Below, piece after piece: positions 15,582-24,475 of a DNA stretch of 64,000 nucleotides (the stretch's first letter is position 1; each line of letters opens with the position of its first letter). This stretch comes from Ktedonobacteraceae bacterium (lineage in GTDB: Bacteria > Chloroflexota > Ktedonobacteria > Ktedonobacterales > Ktedonobacteraceae). The notes under the pieces were generated by a model. It was not told where the DNA came from and did not search any database. It saw only the letters and a list, made by a program, of their open reading frames with translations. The stretch is taken from positions 49,595 to 113,594 of the forward strand of contig DASRBN010000018.1 in the NCBI GenBank assembly GCA_035653615.1, written 5' to 3'. A program made the position numbers and the translations under genes.

Positions 15582-16943
15582 ATGAAACATTTGAAGGAAT
15601 ATAGTCCTATAATTATCATCTTCTGCCTCGCTTTACTCGTACGTATCACCTACAATCTCACTATTGCTCGTGATTATACTCCGATATTCGATGCAGCCCT
15701 ATATAATAATATAGCGCAGAAGCTTGTCGATGAACATTGCTTTTGTCTCTATACCTACCACCCAGCAGTGAGTCGTCCTCCTCTGTGGCCATTTATCATT
15801 GCGGTCATTTACTTGTTTGCGGGAAAGCAAGAGTTTTTTGCGCGTCTCTTTTTGTGTTTTCTTGGCTCTGGAACCTGTGTACTTATCTATATTTTTGCAA
15901 AAGACCTTTTCGGTCGGCACGTAGCTCTATTTACCGGCACAATAGCTGCAATTTACACCGGGCTTTTCATTTACGATGGATGGCTTTACAGCGAATCCCT
16001 GTACACCTTTTGTCTGTTGATGTTTACGTACTCACTCTATCGGCTGCAGAATGCTCCTCTGCCATCAGCTTTGAACACGAAAAATAGATGCTTCAGGATA
16101 TTTCAGAATGGACGTTGGATCATCGTATGTGGAGTATTTCTTGGATTCCTGGCCCTTACCCGACCAAATGGTCTGATTGTATTTGGTCTAGTTTATGCCT
16201 GGGCCGCAATTGTTATGTTCGCAAAAATCGTGCCCTGGCGAGTAGCCGTCAGAAGTAGCCTGATTATTACATGTATAGCTGCAATAATGGTTGCGCCTTG
16301 GAGCTATCGGAATTATGTTGTTAGCCATGCCTTCGTTCCTGTATCAACAGGAACAGGAGAAGTTCTTTCAGGCGTTTATAATAATGTCGTTTTAAACGGT
16401 AGCCTTGCGGCGCCAGGAATGTGGGAACCGCCACTACACTCGATTAGCCACGACGCATATGCTTATACACCAGCAGATGATAAAGCTGATACGGCACGGG
16501 CATTGTCCTGGATACATGCGCATCTAACTGCTATGCCTTATTTGTTGGGCCTGCACTTTATTAATACCTGGATACCATATACCTATTCACATGGTCTGCC
16601 TTTTGAAGAATTCCCTACCCGTCCACTATCAATTTTCATGTTCCGTCTGATCCCTCTCATGTCGATACCCATCTTTTTTCTGGCTGCTCTGGGACTTCTC
16701 CTTACCTGGAAACAACATAAAAAACGACTCCTGGTGGTCTACCTGGTAATCGGCTTAACCATTGTTCAGAATATTGTCACCTATGGCGATATGCGTTTCC
16801 GTGCCCCTATCGAACCCTTGCTAGTGTTATTAACAGGAGGAGTATTATGGTGGTTAATGTCTAGACAGGGCTTCAAAGAGGGGACCACAATTGAATCAAA
16901 GCTTTACATAAGTGATGAGTTGTCTGCCTGGATAGAGAGATAA
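15582..16943 (+). CDS. GT39/ArnT-like integral membrane glycosyltransferase
   Basis: 453 residues with ~10-12 hydrophobic helices. The N-terminal pattern is that of polyprenyl-phosphate-sugar-dependent transferases: a first helix (IIIIFCLALLVRITYN), then a loop containing FDAALYNNIAQKLVDE with the conserved acidic residue, then SRPPLWPFIIA. LTRPNGLIVFGLVYAW and PWSYRNYVV are also typical. Such enzymes move a sugar from a lipid carrier to protein or glycan outside the membrane. The gene is clearly more AT-rich than its neighbours, suggesting acquisition by transfer. GAAGG is the best ribosome-site candidate. Confidence 0.8.
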   Translation: MKHLKEYSPIIIIFCLALLVRITYNLTIARDYTPIFDAALYNNIAQKLVDEHCFCLYTYHPAVSRPPLWPFIIAVIYLFAGKQEFFARLFLCFLGSGTCVLIYIFAKDLFGRHVALFTGTIAAIYTGLFIYDGWLYSESLYTFCLLMFTYSLYRLQNAPLPSALNTKNRCFRIFQNGRWIIVCGVFLGFLALTRPNGLIVFGLVYAWAAIVMFAKIVPWRVAVRSSLIITCIAAIMVAPWSYRNYVVSHAFVPVSTGTGEVLSGVYNNVVLNGSLAAPGMWEPPLHSISHDAYAYTPADDKADTARALSWIHAHLTAMPYLLGLHFINTWIPYTYSHGLPFEEFPTRPLSIFMFRLIPLMSIPIFFLAALGLLLTWKQHKKRLLVVYLVIGLTIVQNIVTYGDMRFRAPIEPLLVLLTGGVLWWLMSRQGFKEGTTIESKLYISDELSAWIER

Positions 16944-16984
16944 CTACACTCGTTCTGACAGAAAAAGATACATTTTCTCCAACA

Positions 16985-17311
16985 GTGAGTCAGCATTTCA
17001 AAAGAGGACTTTTAAATATTAAGAAACCATTTCCTTTTGGTAAGGTGAAACCAAAGATCACGCCAGCAAATTGCAGTAGTGGACCGGGCGGCTGGTTCGC
17101 AGTCTGGAACAATTTCAATGGGAATATCAACGAGTACTGTTGGGGCGGCGGAGGTTTCGTTGACCCGAACCTTTCAGGGGTTTACGATATACTTACCGGA
17201 AATAACTGGGGGCATATCCAATACGCCAATCAAGCAAGGTTTTACTTCTCTTACTACCAGGAGTACACTCCTTCCTTTGTAACTCTGATAGGGATATGGC
17301 TCTATGAATGA
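16985..17311 (+). CDS. Small beta/gamma-crystallin-like protein (possible killer-toxin-type fold), 5' end uncertain
   Basis: 108 residues from GTG. The pattern GWFAVWNNFNG..YCWGGGGFVD..LSGVYDILTGNNWGHIQY resembles small secreted bacterial beta/gamma-crystallin or killer-toxin-like proteins (W, paired Cys, then GVY..x-GNN-G). Only two Cys are present (30 and 52), perhaps one disulfide. No signal peptide is visible and there is no Shine-Dalgarno before the GTG, so the N-terminus may have been lost or misjudged. Composition is AT-rich like the upstream glycosyltransferase; the two may have arrived together. Confidence 0.45.
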   Translation: MSQHFKRGLLNIKKPFPFGKVKPKITPANCSSGPGGWFAVWNNFNGNINEYCWGGGGFVDPNLSGVYDILTGNNWGHIQYANQARFYFSYYQEYTPSFVTLIGIWLYE

Positions 17312-17346
17312 GCATAATGTAATTCCCAGTTCTTTTTGAGATGTAG

Positions 17347-17380
17347 GCTGAACGCACCTGTGGATACAAGTGCGTTCAGC
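17347..17380. terminator. Bidirectional hairpin between convergent genes
   Basis: GCTGAACGCAC pairs perfectly with GTGCGTTCAGC (11 bp) around a 12-base loop. It lies between the ends of the crystallin-like gene (plus) and sdhB (minus). No strong T-run on either side; assigned from position and stem strength. Confidence 0.5.
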
Positions 17381-17443
17381 TATAAACCATCCAGTAATTC
17401 GTTTCGTCGCCAAGCAATTGTGGAAATGTTATCTCACAATAAA

Positions 17444-18151
17444 TTATTCCGTCTTCGCATCATTATACACAATCGCCCGTTTCACCTGTTCGATAAGATC
17501 GGTTACGGGGATGCCGCGTGGGCAGGCGTCGGCACAGTTGAAAATCGTGCGGCAGCGCCATACACCGTTACGCTGCCCCAGGATAGCCAGTCGCTCCGCG
17601 GCCCCCTGGTCGCGACTATCGAAAATGAAGCGGTGCGCGTTCACAATTGATGCCGGTCCAACCCAGTCTGGATTGCCCCACACGGATGGACAGGAGCCGG
17701 TGCAGGCGCCGCAGAGAATGCACTTGGTGCCCTCATCGTAACGCGCGCGATCCTCTGGACTCTGAAGGCGCTCGGTTCCTGGCTCCGAATCGTAGGTAAT
17801 CAGGTAGGGTTTGACGGACTTATATTTCTCAAAGAACGGGTCCATGTCCACCACCAGGTCCTTGATGACCGGGTAGCCAAGCATCGGCTCGATGGTCACT
17901 TTATTGCCCACATCGCGTATCAGTACCTTGCAGGCCAGGCGATTGCGGCCATTGATGCGCATGGCATCGGAGCCACACACGCCATGCGCGCACGAGCGGC
18001 GATACGTCAGCGTACCATCCATTGTCCACTTGACCGTATTGAGGGCGTCCAGCAGGCGATCAATGGGATCGGCTTCAACGCGAAACTCATCCCAGTACGG
18101 CTTGCGATCCTTCTCCGGGTCATAGCGCTTGATGCGCATTACTACCTGCAT
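17444..18151 (-). CDS. sdhB: Succinate dehydrogenase iron-sulfur subunit
   Basis: 235 residues. The [2Fe-2S] domain has RSCAHGVCGSDAMRINGRN then LAC, with Asp in the third ligand position as in the E. coli enzyme. The C-terminal half has CILCGACTGSCP and FNCADACPRGIPV for the [4Fe-4S] and [3Fe-4S] clusters. It passes electrons from SdhA flavin to quinone in the TCA cycle and respiratory complex II. It is the last gene of a C-D-A-B operon, starting 15 bases after sdhA. Confidence 0.95.
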   Translation of the reverse strand: MQVVMRIKRYDPEKDRKPYWDEFRVEADPIDRLLDALNTVKWTMDGTLTYRRSCAHGVCGSDAMRINGRNRLACKVLIRDVGNKVTIEPMLGYPVIKDLVVDMDPFFEKYKSVKPYLITYDSEPGTERLQSPEDRARYDEGTKCILCGACTGSCPSVWGNPDWVGPASIVNAHRFIFDSRDQGAAERLAILGQRNGVWRCRTIFNCADACPRGIPVTDLIEQVKRAIVYNDAKTE

Positions 18152-18166
18152 GTCAGTTTCTCCAGT

Positions 18167-19903
18167 CTAATATTTGCGTTCCTTCGGTTTGAAAATGGGG
18201 TCATCGACCATCTCCACGTCTTTGTAATCCAGCCGTACATCGTGGGCTTTGCTACCCTTGTAGGCCAGTGTATGTTTGAGCCAGTTGACATCGTCGCGCT
18301 TCTGGTAGTCGGTGCGGTAATGGGCGCCCCGGCTCTCAGTACGCGCGAGTGCGCCATGAATAGTCGCCTCCGCGCAGTCCAGCAGAAAGCCAAGTTCGAT
18401 GGCTTCAACCAGCTCGGTGTTGAATGTCTTGCCTTTGTCCTGCAACTCCACTTTTCGATAGGCATCCTGCAAGCCGTCGAGTGTATCCAGCGCGTGCCGC
18501 AGGCCGCGCTCATCGCGCTCGACAAAGACCCGCTCAAGCATCTCATTTTGCAGCGTGGAGCGAATGCGCGCCGCCGATTCGTGGCCGGTTGAGGTGTACA
18601 GGCGATCGACCATTTCGCGTGAATAGGCTTCGGGCTCCGGCGGCAGCGGCACGTGCTCGTTTTCGGTAATAAACTTTGCCATGTGCTTGCCGGCGCGCCG
18701 CCCGAAGACGATCAGGTCTACCAGCGAATTCGTACCCAGGCGATTTGCTCCATGCACGGAGACGCAGGCAACCTCACCCGCGGCATAGAAGCCCGGCAGC
18801 GGCGTCCACTGCGGGTCAATCACCACGCGCGCGTCAAGATCGGTCGGAATGCCGCCCATGGCATAGTGCGCGGTCGGCTGGATCGGTACCGGCTCCGTAA
18901 TCGGCTCGACACCCAGGTAGTTGCGCGCGAAATCCGTGATATCCGGCAATTTCTCCTGGATGACCTTCGCGCCCAGGTGGCGCACATCCAGGAACACGTA
19001 GTCTTTGCCATCCACGCCGCGCCCCTCCTTGATTTCCTGGATGATGCAGCGCGAGACGATATCACGCGGGGCCAGGTCTTTGAGCGTGGGCATGTAGCGT
19101 TCCATAAAGTACTCGCCCTTGCCGTTGAGCAATTTGGCTCCCTCACCACGCGCCGCCTCGCTCAGCAGCACGCCCACCTTGTAAATGCCGGTAGGATGGA
19201 ACTGGTACATCTCCATATCTTCCAGCGGAATGCCGCGCCGGTAAGCGATGGACATACCGTCGCCCATGCAGGCAAAAGCGTTACTGGTCACACGCCACGC
19301 CCGCCCGTAGCCGCCGGTAGCGAAAAGGACGGCCCTGGCATGGAACGTATGAATTTCGCCGTTGCGAATCTCCAGGGCAACAACACCGCAGGCGCGTCCC
19401 TCGTTCATCAGCAGGTCGAGGACGAGAAACTCATTGAAGAAACGCACTTCGTTCTTGATGGCGTTCTGGTACATCGTTTGCAGGATCATGTGGCCGGTGC
19501 GGTCGGCGGCATAACAGGAGCGTCGCACGGGCGCCTCGCCATAATTGCGCGTGTGGCCGCCGAAACGTCGCTGGTCGATGCGCCCATCCGGGGTGCGATT
19601 GAAAGGCAGGCCTCGATGTTCAAGTTCGTAAACGGCATCAATGGCTTCGCGCGCCAGGATTTCCGCGGCAGGCTGGTCTACCAGGTAGTCGCCACCCTTC
19701 ACCGTGTCATACATGTGCCATTTCCAGTGGTCTTCTTCCTGGTTGCCCAGCGCCGCCGCGACACCGCCCTGCGCCGCTCCGGTATGGGAGCGCGTGGGAT
19801 AGACTTTGGTCAGCACGGCCACACTCGCGTTGGGCAGTTGCATCGCCGCCATGAGGCCGGCGCCACCAGAACCAACGATAATAACATCAAATTTATGATA
19901 CAT
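18167..19903 (-). CDS. sdhA: Succinate dehydrogenase flavoprotein subunit
   Basis: 578 residues, normal length. FAD-binding GSGGAGLMAA at the N-terminus, covalent-FAD histidine in RSHTGAAQGGVAAALGN, the substrate loop FHPTGIY, and the catalytic-Arg region RLGTNSLVDLIVFGRRAG are all present. It oxidises succinate to fumarate on the cytoplasmic face of complex II. GAGAGGAAAGAGG precedes the ATG. A 55-nt palindrome separates it from sdhD, which may set the ratio of soluble to membrane subunits. Confidence 0.96.
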   Translation of the reverse strand: MYHKFDVIIVGSGGAGLMAAMQLPNASVAVLTKVYPTRSHTGAAQGGVAAALGNQEEDHWKWHMYDTVKGGDYLVDQPAAEILAREAIDAVYELEHRGLPFNRTPDGRIDQRRFGGHTRNYGEAPVRRSCYAADRTGHMILQTMYQNAIKNEVRFFNEFLVLDLLMNEGRACGVVALEIRNGEIHTFHARAVLFATGGYGRAWRVTSNAFACMGDGMSIAYRRGIPLEDMEMYQFHPTGIYKVGVLLSEAARGEGAKLLNGKGEYFMERYMPTLKDLAPRDIVSRCIIQEIKEGRGVDGKDYVFLDVRHLGAKVIQEKLPDITDFARNYLGVEPITEPVPIQPTAHYAMGGIPTDLDARVVIDPQWTPLPGFYAAGEVACVSVHGANRLGTNSLVDLIVFGRRAGKHMAKFITENEHVPLPPEPEAYSREMVDRLYTSTGHESAARIRSTLQNEMLERVFVERDERGLRHALDTLDGLQDAYRKVELQDKGKTFNTELVEAIELGFLLDCAEATIHGALARTESRGAHYRTDYQKRDDVNWLKHTLAYKGSKAHDVRLDYKDVEMVDDPIFKPKERKY

Positions 19904-19992
19904 AGCCTCTTTCCTCTCAGGTTATATCCGCTACCTGGGCCTCACTCCTGGGACGCGGTAATGAATTTTTACCACTAAAAACGGTCATCCGG

Positions 19993-20047
19993 GTGACCCC
20001 GGCCGTGTCATTCTGAGCGCAGCGAAGAATGACACGGCCGGGGTCAC
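19993..20047. repeat. Repeat family B: perfect 22-bp-stem palindrome between sdhD and sdhA
   Basis: Two perfect 22-base arms (outer end GTGACCCCGGCCGTGTCATT) flank an 11-base loop GAGCGCAGCGA. The centre TTCTGAGCGCAGCGAAGAAT recurs at 31851 (inverted) and three times near 43.6-43.7 kb. In the sdh message it would form a very stable hairpin, able to pause transcription or protect the 3' end of the sdhCD segment. Confidence 0.85.
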
Positions 20048-20056
20048 TCAGTTTAT

Positions 20057-20473
20057 CTATGAATGAATGCAATACTGGCCGGCAACCGTCCCAGGCACCG
20101 GCTGGAACGTGATTAAAGTGATCGTGCCTAACATAAAAAAGATCAGCGTCAAGATGCCTATCGTAGATTGTAAGGCCAGGCGCCAGCTGCGGGTATGGAC
20201 ATAATCATCAATGACGATCCGCAGGCCGTTCATGCCATGCAAGAGCGCAAGCGTCAGTAGCAGCCAGTCGTAGAGCCGCCAGAACGGATTTTCATAGCGC
20301 AAAGCGATGAGCTGGTAGCTGGTGCAGGCCACATCCGTCGTCACATGGTTCAAGAACAGGTGAATGATGGCAAGAAAGATGAGCGCCACACCCGAGATGC
20401 GGAAGAAGTACCATGAGAAAGTCTCGAATCCGCCGCCCCCTGGGCGCGCTCCATAGCCGGTCGATATACGCAT
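20057..20473 (-). CDS. sdhD: Succinate dehydrogenase membrane anchor subunit
   Basis: 138 residues with three membrane helices (about 24-46, 69-89, 99-122). The first carries HLFLNHV with candidate haem-ligand histidines; the second begins LLLTLALLHGMNGLR, a family hallmark. AGGAG lies before the ATG. With SdhC it forms the quinone-binding membrane domain of complex II. A palindrome follows before sdhA. Confidence 0.88.
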   Translation of the reverse strand: MRISTGYGARPGGGGFETFSWYFFRISGVALIFLAIIHLFLNHVTTDVACTSYQLIALRYENPFWRLYDWLLLTLALLHGMNGLRIVIDDYVHTRSWRLALQSTIGILTLIFFMLGTITLITFQPVPGTVAGQYCIHS

Positions 20474-20525
20474 AACTGTTTTCTCCTAAGATACACCTCT
20501 ACGAGGAACGACATAAACCTGACCC

Positions 20526-20906
20526 TTACATTCCCGACGCGGTATTGCTGGCGGGCAGTCCAAAGATCGGCGCCACGACAAAATAAGCCATCGGAACGAA
20601 ACACACGATTGTCGCTATGAGCACAACCGCGAACATGAGGCGCTGGTAGCGGCCCCCCTTCGGCCAGAAGTCTATCAATATGATACGGACGCCATTGAAA
20701 GCATGATATAAGACGGCGCCAATTAGCAAGAGCGAAATAACGCGCACAATGGGCGTGGCAAAAAGGGCAATGCCGTCGTTGTAAACCTTCGGGCCAAAGC
20801 CCAGCAGAGAAATATCCACAATGTGGACAAGCAGAAACAACAGAACGCCGAGTCCGGTTATGCGATGCAGCAGCCAGGACCACATGCCTGATTGACCTTT
20901 ATACAT
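20526..20906 (-). CDS. sdhC: Succinate dehydrogenase cytochrome b subunit
   Basis: 126 residues, started at the ATG with GAGGAACGT directly upstream; a longer frame would add 22 residues without a ribosome site. Three membrane helices. MWSWLLHRITGLGVLLFLLVH has the conserved S-x-x-H-R-x-T-G quinone/haem motif, and AVLYHAFNGVRIILID is the second family motif. First gene of sdhCDAB. Confidence 0.9.
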   Translation of the reverse strand: MYKGQSGMWSWLLHRITGLGVLLFLLVHIVDISLLGFGPKVYNDGIALFATPIVRVISLLLIGAVLYHAFNGVRIILIDFWPKGGRYQRLMFAVVLIATIVCFVPMAYFVVAPIFGLPASNTASGM

Positions 20907-21119
20907 ACGTTCCTCAATTCTAACGACGAGAGGCGTTGGGCTTGTAGAGGCGCGCCACGTGACGAGCGCCATGGATCGACTCTCTACACACCTGCACGCT
21001 ACGCGAATCCGCGCTCTACTGGTCGTCCTGATTCCTTATCTTAGACGGTCTCAGGTTAACGCTTATACGGATACCCGCCGCTTCTCGCCCTTACATACTG
21101 AATGCATCCTATATTCTCT

Positions 21120-21486
21120 GGGGCCGATTATGGTGTTTGACAAAATAACCCGGCAACGGACGCGAGGCCGATAAATCGGCGCTGCCCACGATCAATCGGG
21201 GCCTACGGCGCAGCCGAATGCATCCCCCACGGCTCTGCCTGCCGATGAATCGGCGCTGCCCGCGATCAATCGGGGCCTACGGCAAAGCTGGGAATGAATA
21301 TCCCACGGCTTCGTTGGGCGATGCATTACCCACGGCTGTGCCGTAGGGGCCGGGCAGTCCTGTCTGGGGGACAGGCATACCGCGCCCACCGCCGATTGAT
21401 CGGCCTGTTGCTGCATTATTTTGTTAAAGTCCATTCTCGGCCCCGCGACGCCTGGAGAACTGGTTACATCCCATTCTCGGCCTCGC
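21120..21486. repeat. Cluster of repeat family A copies in both orientations
   Basis: Within the ~890-base gap upstream of sdhC lies an inverted copy (GGGGCCGATTATGG, TTTGACAAAATAACCCGGC, ... GATCAATCGGGGCCTACGG). A second partial inverted copy and then a forward copy (GCCGTAGGGGCC ... CCGATTGATCGGCC ... TTTTGTTAAAGTCCATTCTC) follow. A final right-end fragment (CCCATTCTCGGCCTCGCG) closes the cluster. No gene is supported here; translated frames across it are repeat-derived. Confidence 0.75.
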
Positions 21487-21629
21487 GTGGGGGGATGCTA
21501 CTACGACGATAGAAAAGGCAGAAGATCGCTTACGTTAGCCCCGCGAGGAATACATGGATTCGCCGGGTTCTAGATTTTGATGGCATCATAAGCTATGCTC
21601 ACAGATTCTAGATTCAACGCCAAACTGCT

Positions 21630-21672
21630 CGTAGGGGCCGATTGATCGCGCCCACCGCCGATTGATCGGCCT
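21630..21672 (+). repeat. Repeat family A, short copy
   Basis: CGTAGGGGCCGATTGATCGC followed by CCACCGCCGATTGATCGGCC. Only the left half is present. It lies downstream of the histidine kinase gene, which ends 130 bases to the right on the opposite strand. Confidence 0.8.
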
Positions 21673-21801
21673 CACATAGCGGCATGAAGAGGACGGATTG
21701 CTGCTATACCTGATCTGCCGGGTTATTGACGTTGTATGCCTATTATACTCCACGGTGGGGGGATGCGCAAACGTACTATTGAGCGATCACAGGGCACACC
21801 C

Positions 21802-23472
21802 CTACGGGCATGGCAGCGTCACGGTGAAGGTCGCTCCCCTCTCCGGTTCGCTATCAACCGTAATCGTCCCATGGTGGGCACGGGCTATGGCGATAGCGAT
21901 GGCAAGACCAAGGCCCGTGCCGCCAATCGGCGCGCCATTGGCAGTCGGAACCTGCTGGCCGCGGTAGAAGCGATCAAAAATGTGAGGCAGGTCTTCGGAC
22001 GAGATGCCCTGTCCTCTATCGATGACCTGGATAACAGCATTCTCGCCCTGTTTGTCAAGACGCAGGATGATTGAGCTAGTGTTGCTTGAACAGCCGTATT
22101 TTACCGCGTTGTCGAGCAGAATCAGCAGCATTTGTTTGAGCCGCTCGGGATCACCTTGTAGTTTCAGGCGCTCCTGTGTCACCAGATCAAGAGATATTTT
22201 GCACTGCTCCGGCGCCTGGTTGCGGATTTGCCGCACACTCTCTATGGCGATATCAACCAGGTCGGTTGAGCGCATTTCGAGCGGCCGATTCTCATCCAGG
22301 CGCGCCAGGGTCAGCAGGTCGTTGACCAGCCGCGTCATGCGGTCGGCCTCGTACTTCATCAGTTGCAGCACGCGCTGCGCTGTCGCCGGGTCATCCTTTG
22401 CGCCTCGCATCAGCACTTCGGTGAAGCCGCGCAGCGAGGTGATCGGCGTGCGCAGTTCGTGCGAGGCATCAGAAACAAAGCGCCGCGCTCGCCTCTCCGA
22501 ATCCTGCTGCTCTTCCAGCAATTGCTCCAGGCGGTCGGCCATCTGGTTAAAGCTGGCCGCCAATGTCCCGATTTCATCTTCGCTATTCGGTACCCGCACG
22601 CGCCGCTGCATATCCCCGCGCGCCATCGCCTGCGTAGCCCCGATCATCTGCCTCAGCGGGCGTAGCATTACACCCGTCAGCAAGAGAATGATAATGGCTC
22701 CTAGAACAATCATCACCAGCGCGGTGATAATGATCACAAGCAACAGAATGCGCAGCGTCGCGTGTTCTATGCTGTAGGAAGTCGTCGCCGCCAGGTAGCC
22801 CTGGAACTGGCTCTTACCCGGGCAGCTGAGGGCCGGTTGCACCGATAATAACAGTCCATCGAACGAAGTATCGGAGTTTGCGCCCGTGAATGTTTGCGTA
22901 GCGGTAGGATGCCATGTGCTGAAAAATGACGCGTCAATATACTGAAATGTGCTGCCCCTTGCAGCTGCCGCGTTCCCGCTATTGCTGCCCGCAATGATCT
23001 TGCCCGATGCATTCAACAGGTAAATCGAGTCAAGATCGTCGGTTGTTTCTTCCTGACCAAGAAAATTAGCGGCGTTCGAGAGCGAGACATTGTTACAGAG
23101 ATCGCGCACCAGCTGCGTTCGCAACAGCACCACACGCTGCGGAAAGGCCAGTTGTGCATCATGTAGCAGCGAACTGGAGATGGAATTATACGTAAACAGG
23201 CTCAGAATGATCGCGAAAAGCGCGAACAGGGTAATATAGACAGTGGCGAGCCGCCAGCGTAAAGTCAAAAAGGAGTGCAACCAGCGATTCCGCTGGGGCG
23301 GTTGTCCTGGCGGTTCCCCACCCTGCGAATCGTGAGATTCACCATATGGGATGGCAGTGGCGTCAGTCTGTTCATCTTTACCGGCGGAAGATGTCTCGAT
23401 AGGGTAAAGTAATGGTGCCATATGGAAGTAAGCAGGAACGCCCAGGATAGATACCCAGATTCCAGATGACAT
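21802..23472 (-). CDS. Two-component sensor histidine kinase
   Basis: 556 residues. A cytoplasmic N-terminus of ~70 residues, a membrane helix (~74-95), a ~140-residue outer sensor region and a second helix (~240-265) come first. Then a HAMP linker (LRPLRQMIGATQAMARGDM), a HisKA domain with phosphorylated His338 in SHELRTPIT, and the ATPase domain with N box (LLDNAVKYG), DRGQGI and GGTGLGLAIA. All catalytic boxes are intact. The stop of the response regulator lies four bases upstream, so the two form one operon. The signal sensed is unknown; Met18 is an alternative start. Confidence 0.93.
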   Translation of the reverse strand: MSSGIWVSILGVPAYFHMAPLLYPIETSSAGKDEQTDATAIPYGESHDSQGGEPPGQPPQRNRWLHSFLTLRWRLATVYITLFALFAIILSLFTYNSISSSLLHDAQLAFPQRVVLLRTQLVRDLCNNVSLSNAANFLGQEETTDDLDSIYLLNASGKIIAGSNSGNAAAARGSTFQYIDASFFSTWHPTATQTFTGANSDTSFDGLLLSVQPALSCPGKSQFQGYLAATTSYSIEHATLRILLLVIIITALVMIVLGAIIILLLTGVMLRPLRQMIGATQAMARGDMQRRVRVPNSEDEIGTLAASFNQMADRLEQLLEEQQDSERRARRFVSDASHELRTPITSLRGFTEVLMRGAKDDPATAQRVLQLMKYEADRMTRLVNDLLTLARLDENRPLEMRSTDLVDIAIESVRQIRNQAPEQCKISLDLVTQERLKLQGDPERLKQMLLILLDNAVKYGCSSNTSSIILRLDKQGENAVIQVIDRGQGISSEDLPHIFDRFYRGQQVPTANGAPIGGTGLGLAIAIAIARAHHGTITVDSEPERGATFTVTLPCP

Positions 23473-23476
23473 ACAC

Positions 23477-24226
23477 CTACCCTTTCAATACATACCCGAC
23501 TCCCCGCACGGTCTGGATCAGACGAGGTGTGCTGGGAGAATCCTCGATTTTCTCCCTCAAATATCTCACGTAGACTTCGATGATGTTAGTTTCACCCAGA
23601 AAATCGTAGCCCCACACACGGTTGAGAATTGTCTGCCGGTCCAGCACCTGCCGTGGATGGCTCATAAAGAGATGCAGCAGATTATATTCCGTCGCCGTCA
23701 GTTCAATCAGCCGCCCGGCCCGCGTCACCTCGCGTGTAGCAGTATTGATCTGCAAATCTCCAAATTGGAGTATCTGACTGCTGCTGCCGTCGCCACCATC
23801 ATCCTTGCCACGGCTCTGCCTCCGCAGGATCGCTCGAATGCGCGCCACCAGCTCCTCAAAACTGAACGGCTTCGGCAGGTAATCATCAGCTCCCGTATCC
23901 AACCCCACCACGCGGTCGCGCACCTCATCCTTCGCCGTCACCATCAGAATCGGAATATCCCGCGTCGTCGGATTAGACCGCAGGCGGCGGCAGACCTCCA
24001 GACCATCCATGCCCGGCAGCATCAGATCCAGAATGATTAAATTGGGATTGAGCCGCTGAGCCGCCGCTAATCCCTGCGGCCCGTCTGGAGCCGACTCGAC
24101 ATGGAAGCCTTCGTACTTCAGTCCTAATTTGATCAGTTCAATGATATTTTCTTCATCGTCGATAACCAGCACCGTTGATGTAGCCGAATTGTCCGTATTT
24201 GCCTGTACGCGAGCTTCCTGATACAT
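23477..24226 (-). CDS. OmpR/PhoB-family response regulator
   Basis: 249 residues from the ATG with AGGAG eight bases upstream; the longer frame would start about at the transcription start. Receiver domain: acidic pocket IDDEEN, phosphorylated Asp67 in LIILDLMLPGMDG, and Lys119 in YLPKPFSFEEL. Then a winged-helix DNA-binding domain (LTATEYNLLHLFMSHPRQVL, YVRYLREKIE, IQTVRGVGYVLKG). Partner of the downstream kinase. Confidence 0.93.
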   Translation of the reverse strand: MYQEARVQANTDNSATSTVLVIDDEENIIELIKLGLKYEGFHVESAPDGPQGLAAAQRLNPNLIILDLMLPGMDGLEVCRRLRSNPTTRDIPILMVTAKDEVRDRVVGLDTGADDYLPKPFSFEELVARIRAILRRQSRGKDDGGDGSSSQILQFGDLQINTATREVTRAGRLIELTATEYNLLHLFMSHPRQVLDRQTILNRVWGYDFLGETNIIEVYVRYLREKIEDSPSTPRLIQTVRGVGYVLKG

Positions 24227-24275
24227 AGTATTCGCTCCTGATGAATTGGAATAGGTGAAGCACGACTTCACTGGT

Positions 24276-24304
24276 ATTATAGATATTCCTTAAAGAATAC
24301 GCAA
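24276..24304 (-). promoter_or_regulatory. Promoter of the two-component operon
   Basis: On the minus strand TTGCGT, a 17-base spacer and TATAAT. It places the transcript start ~40 bases before the chosen ATG of the response regulator. This argues against the longer open frame that would begin inside the promoter's start region. Confidence 0.65.
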
Positions 24305-24475
24305 GGCAACATGCATAAACCCCTCTCTTTCTCAGCAGAAATTAATCTCTGCTTGATCCTTTCTTGAATATCGCGGATTATAATACAGGCAGAAAATCCT
24401 CCCATTGTGGTGACTTTCTGTTGAGCGCATATTACAATACCTATGATAATAGAAAACTATGTTGGAGGATGAGCG

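Noticed and set aside
18653..19978. 441-codon plus-strand open frame opposite sdhA
   Set aside because: Mirror frame of a high-GC conserved gene; composition (many His, Arg, Gln) is that of an antisense frame.
21120..21486. Repeat cluster as CRISPR or origin
   Set aside because: Units are inverted relative to each other and their modules recur elsewhere in the window; no equal spacers, no DnaA-box series.
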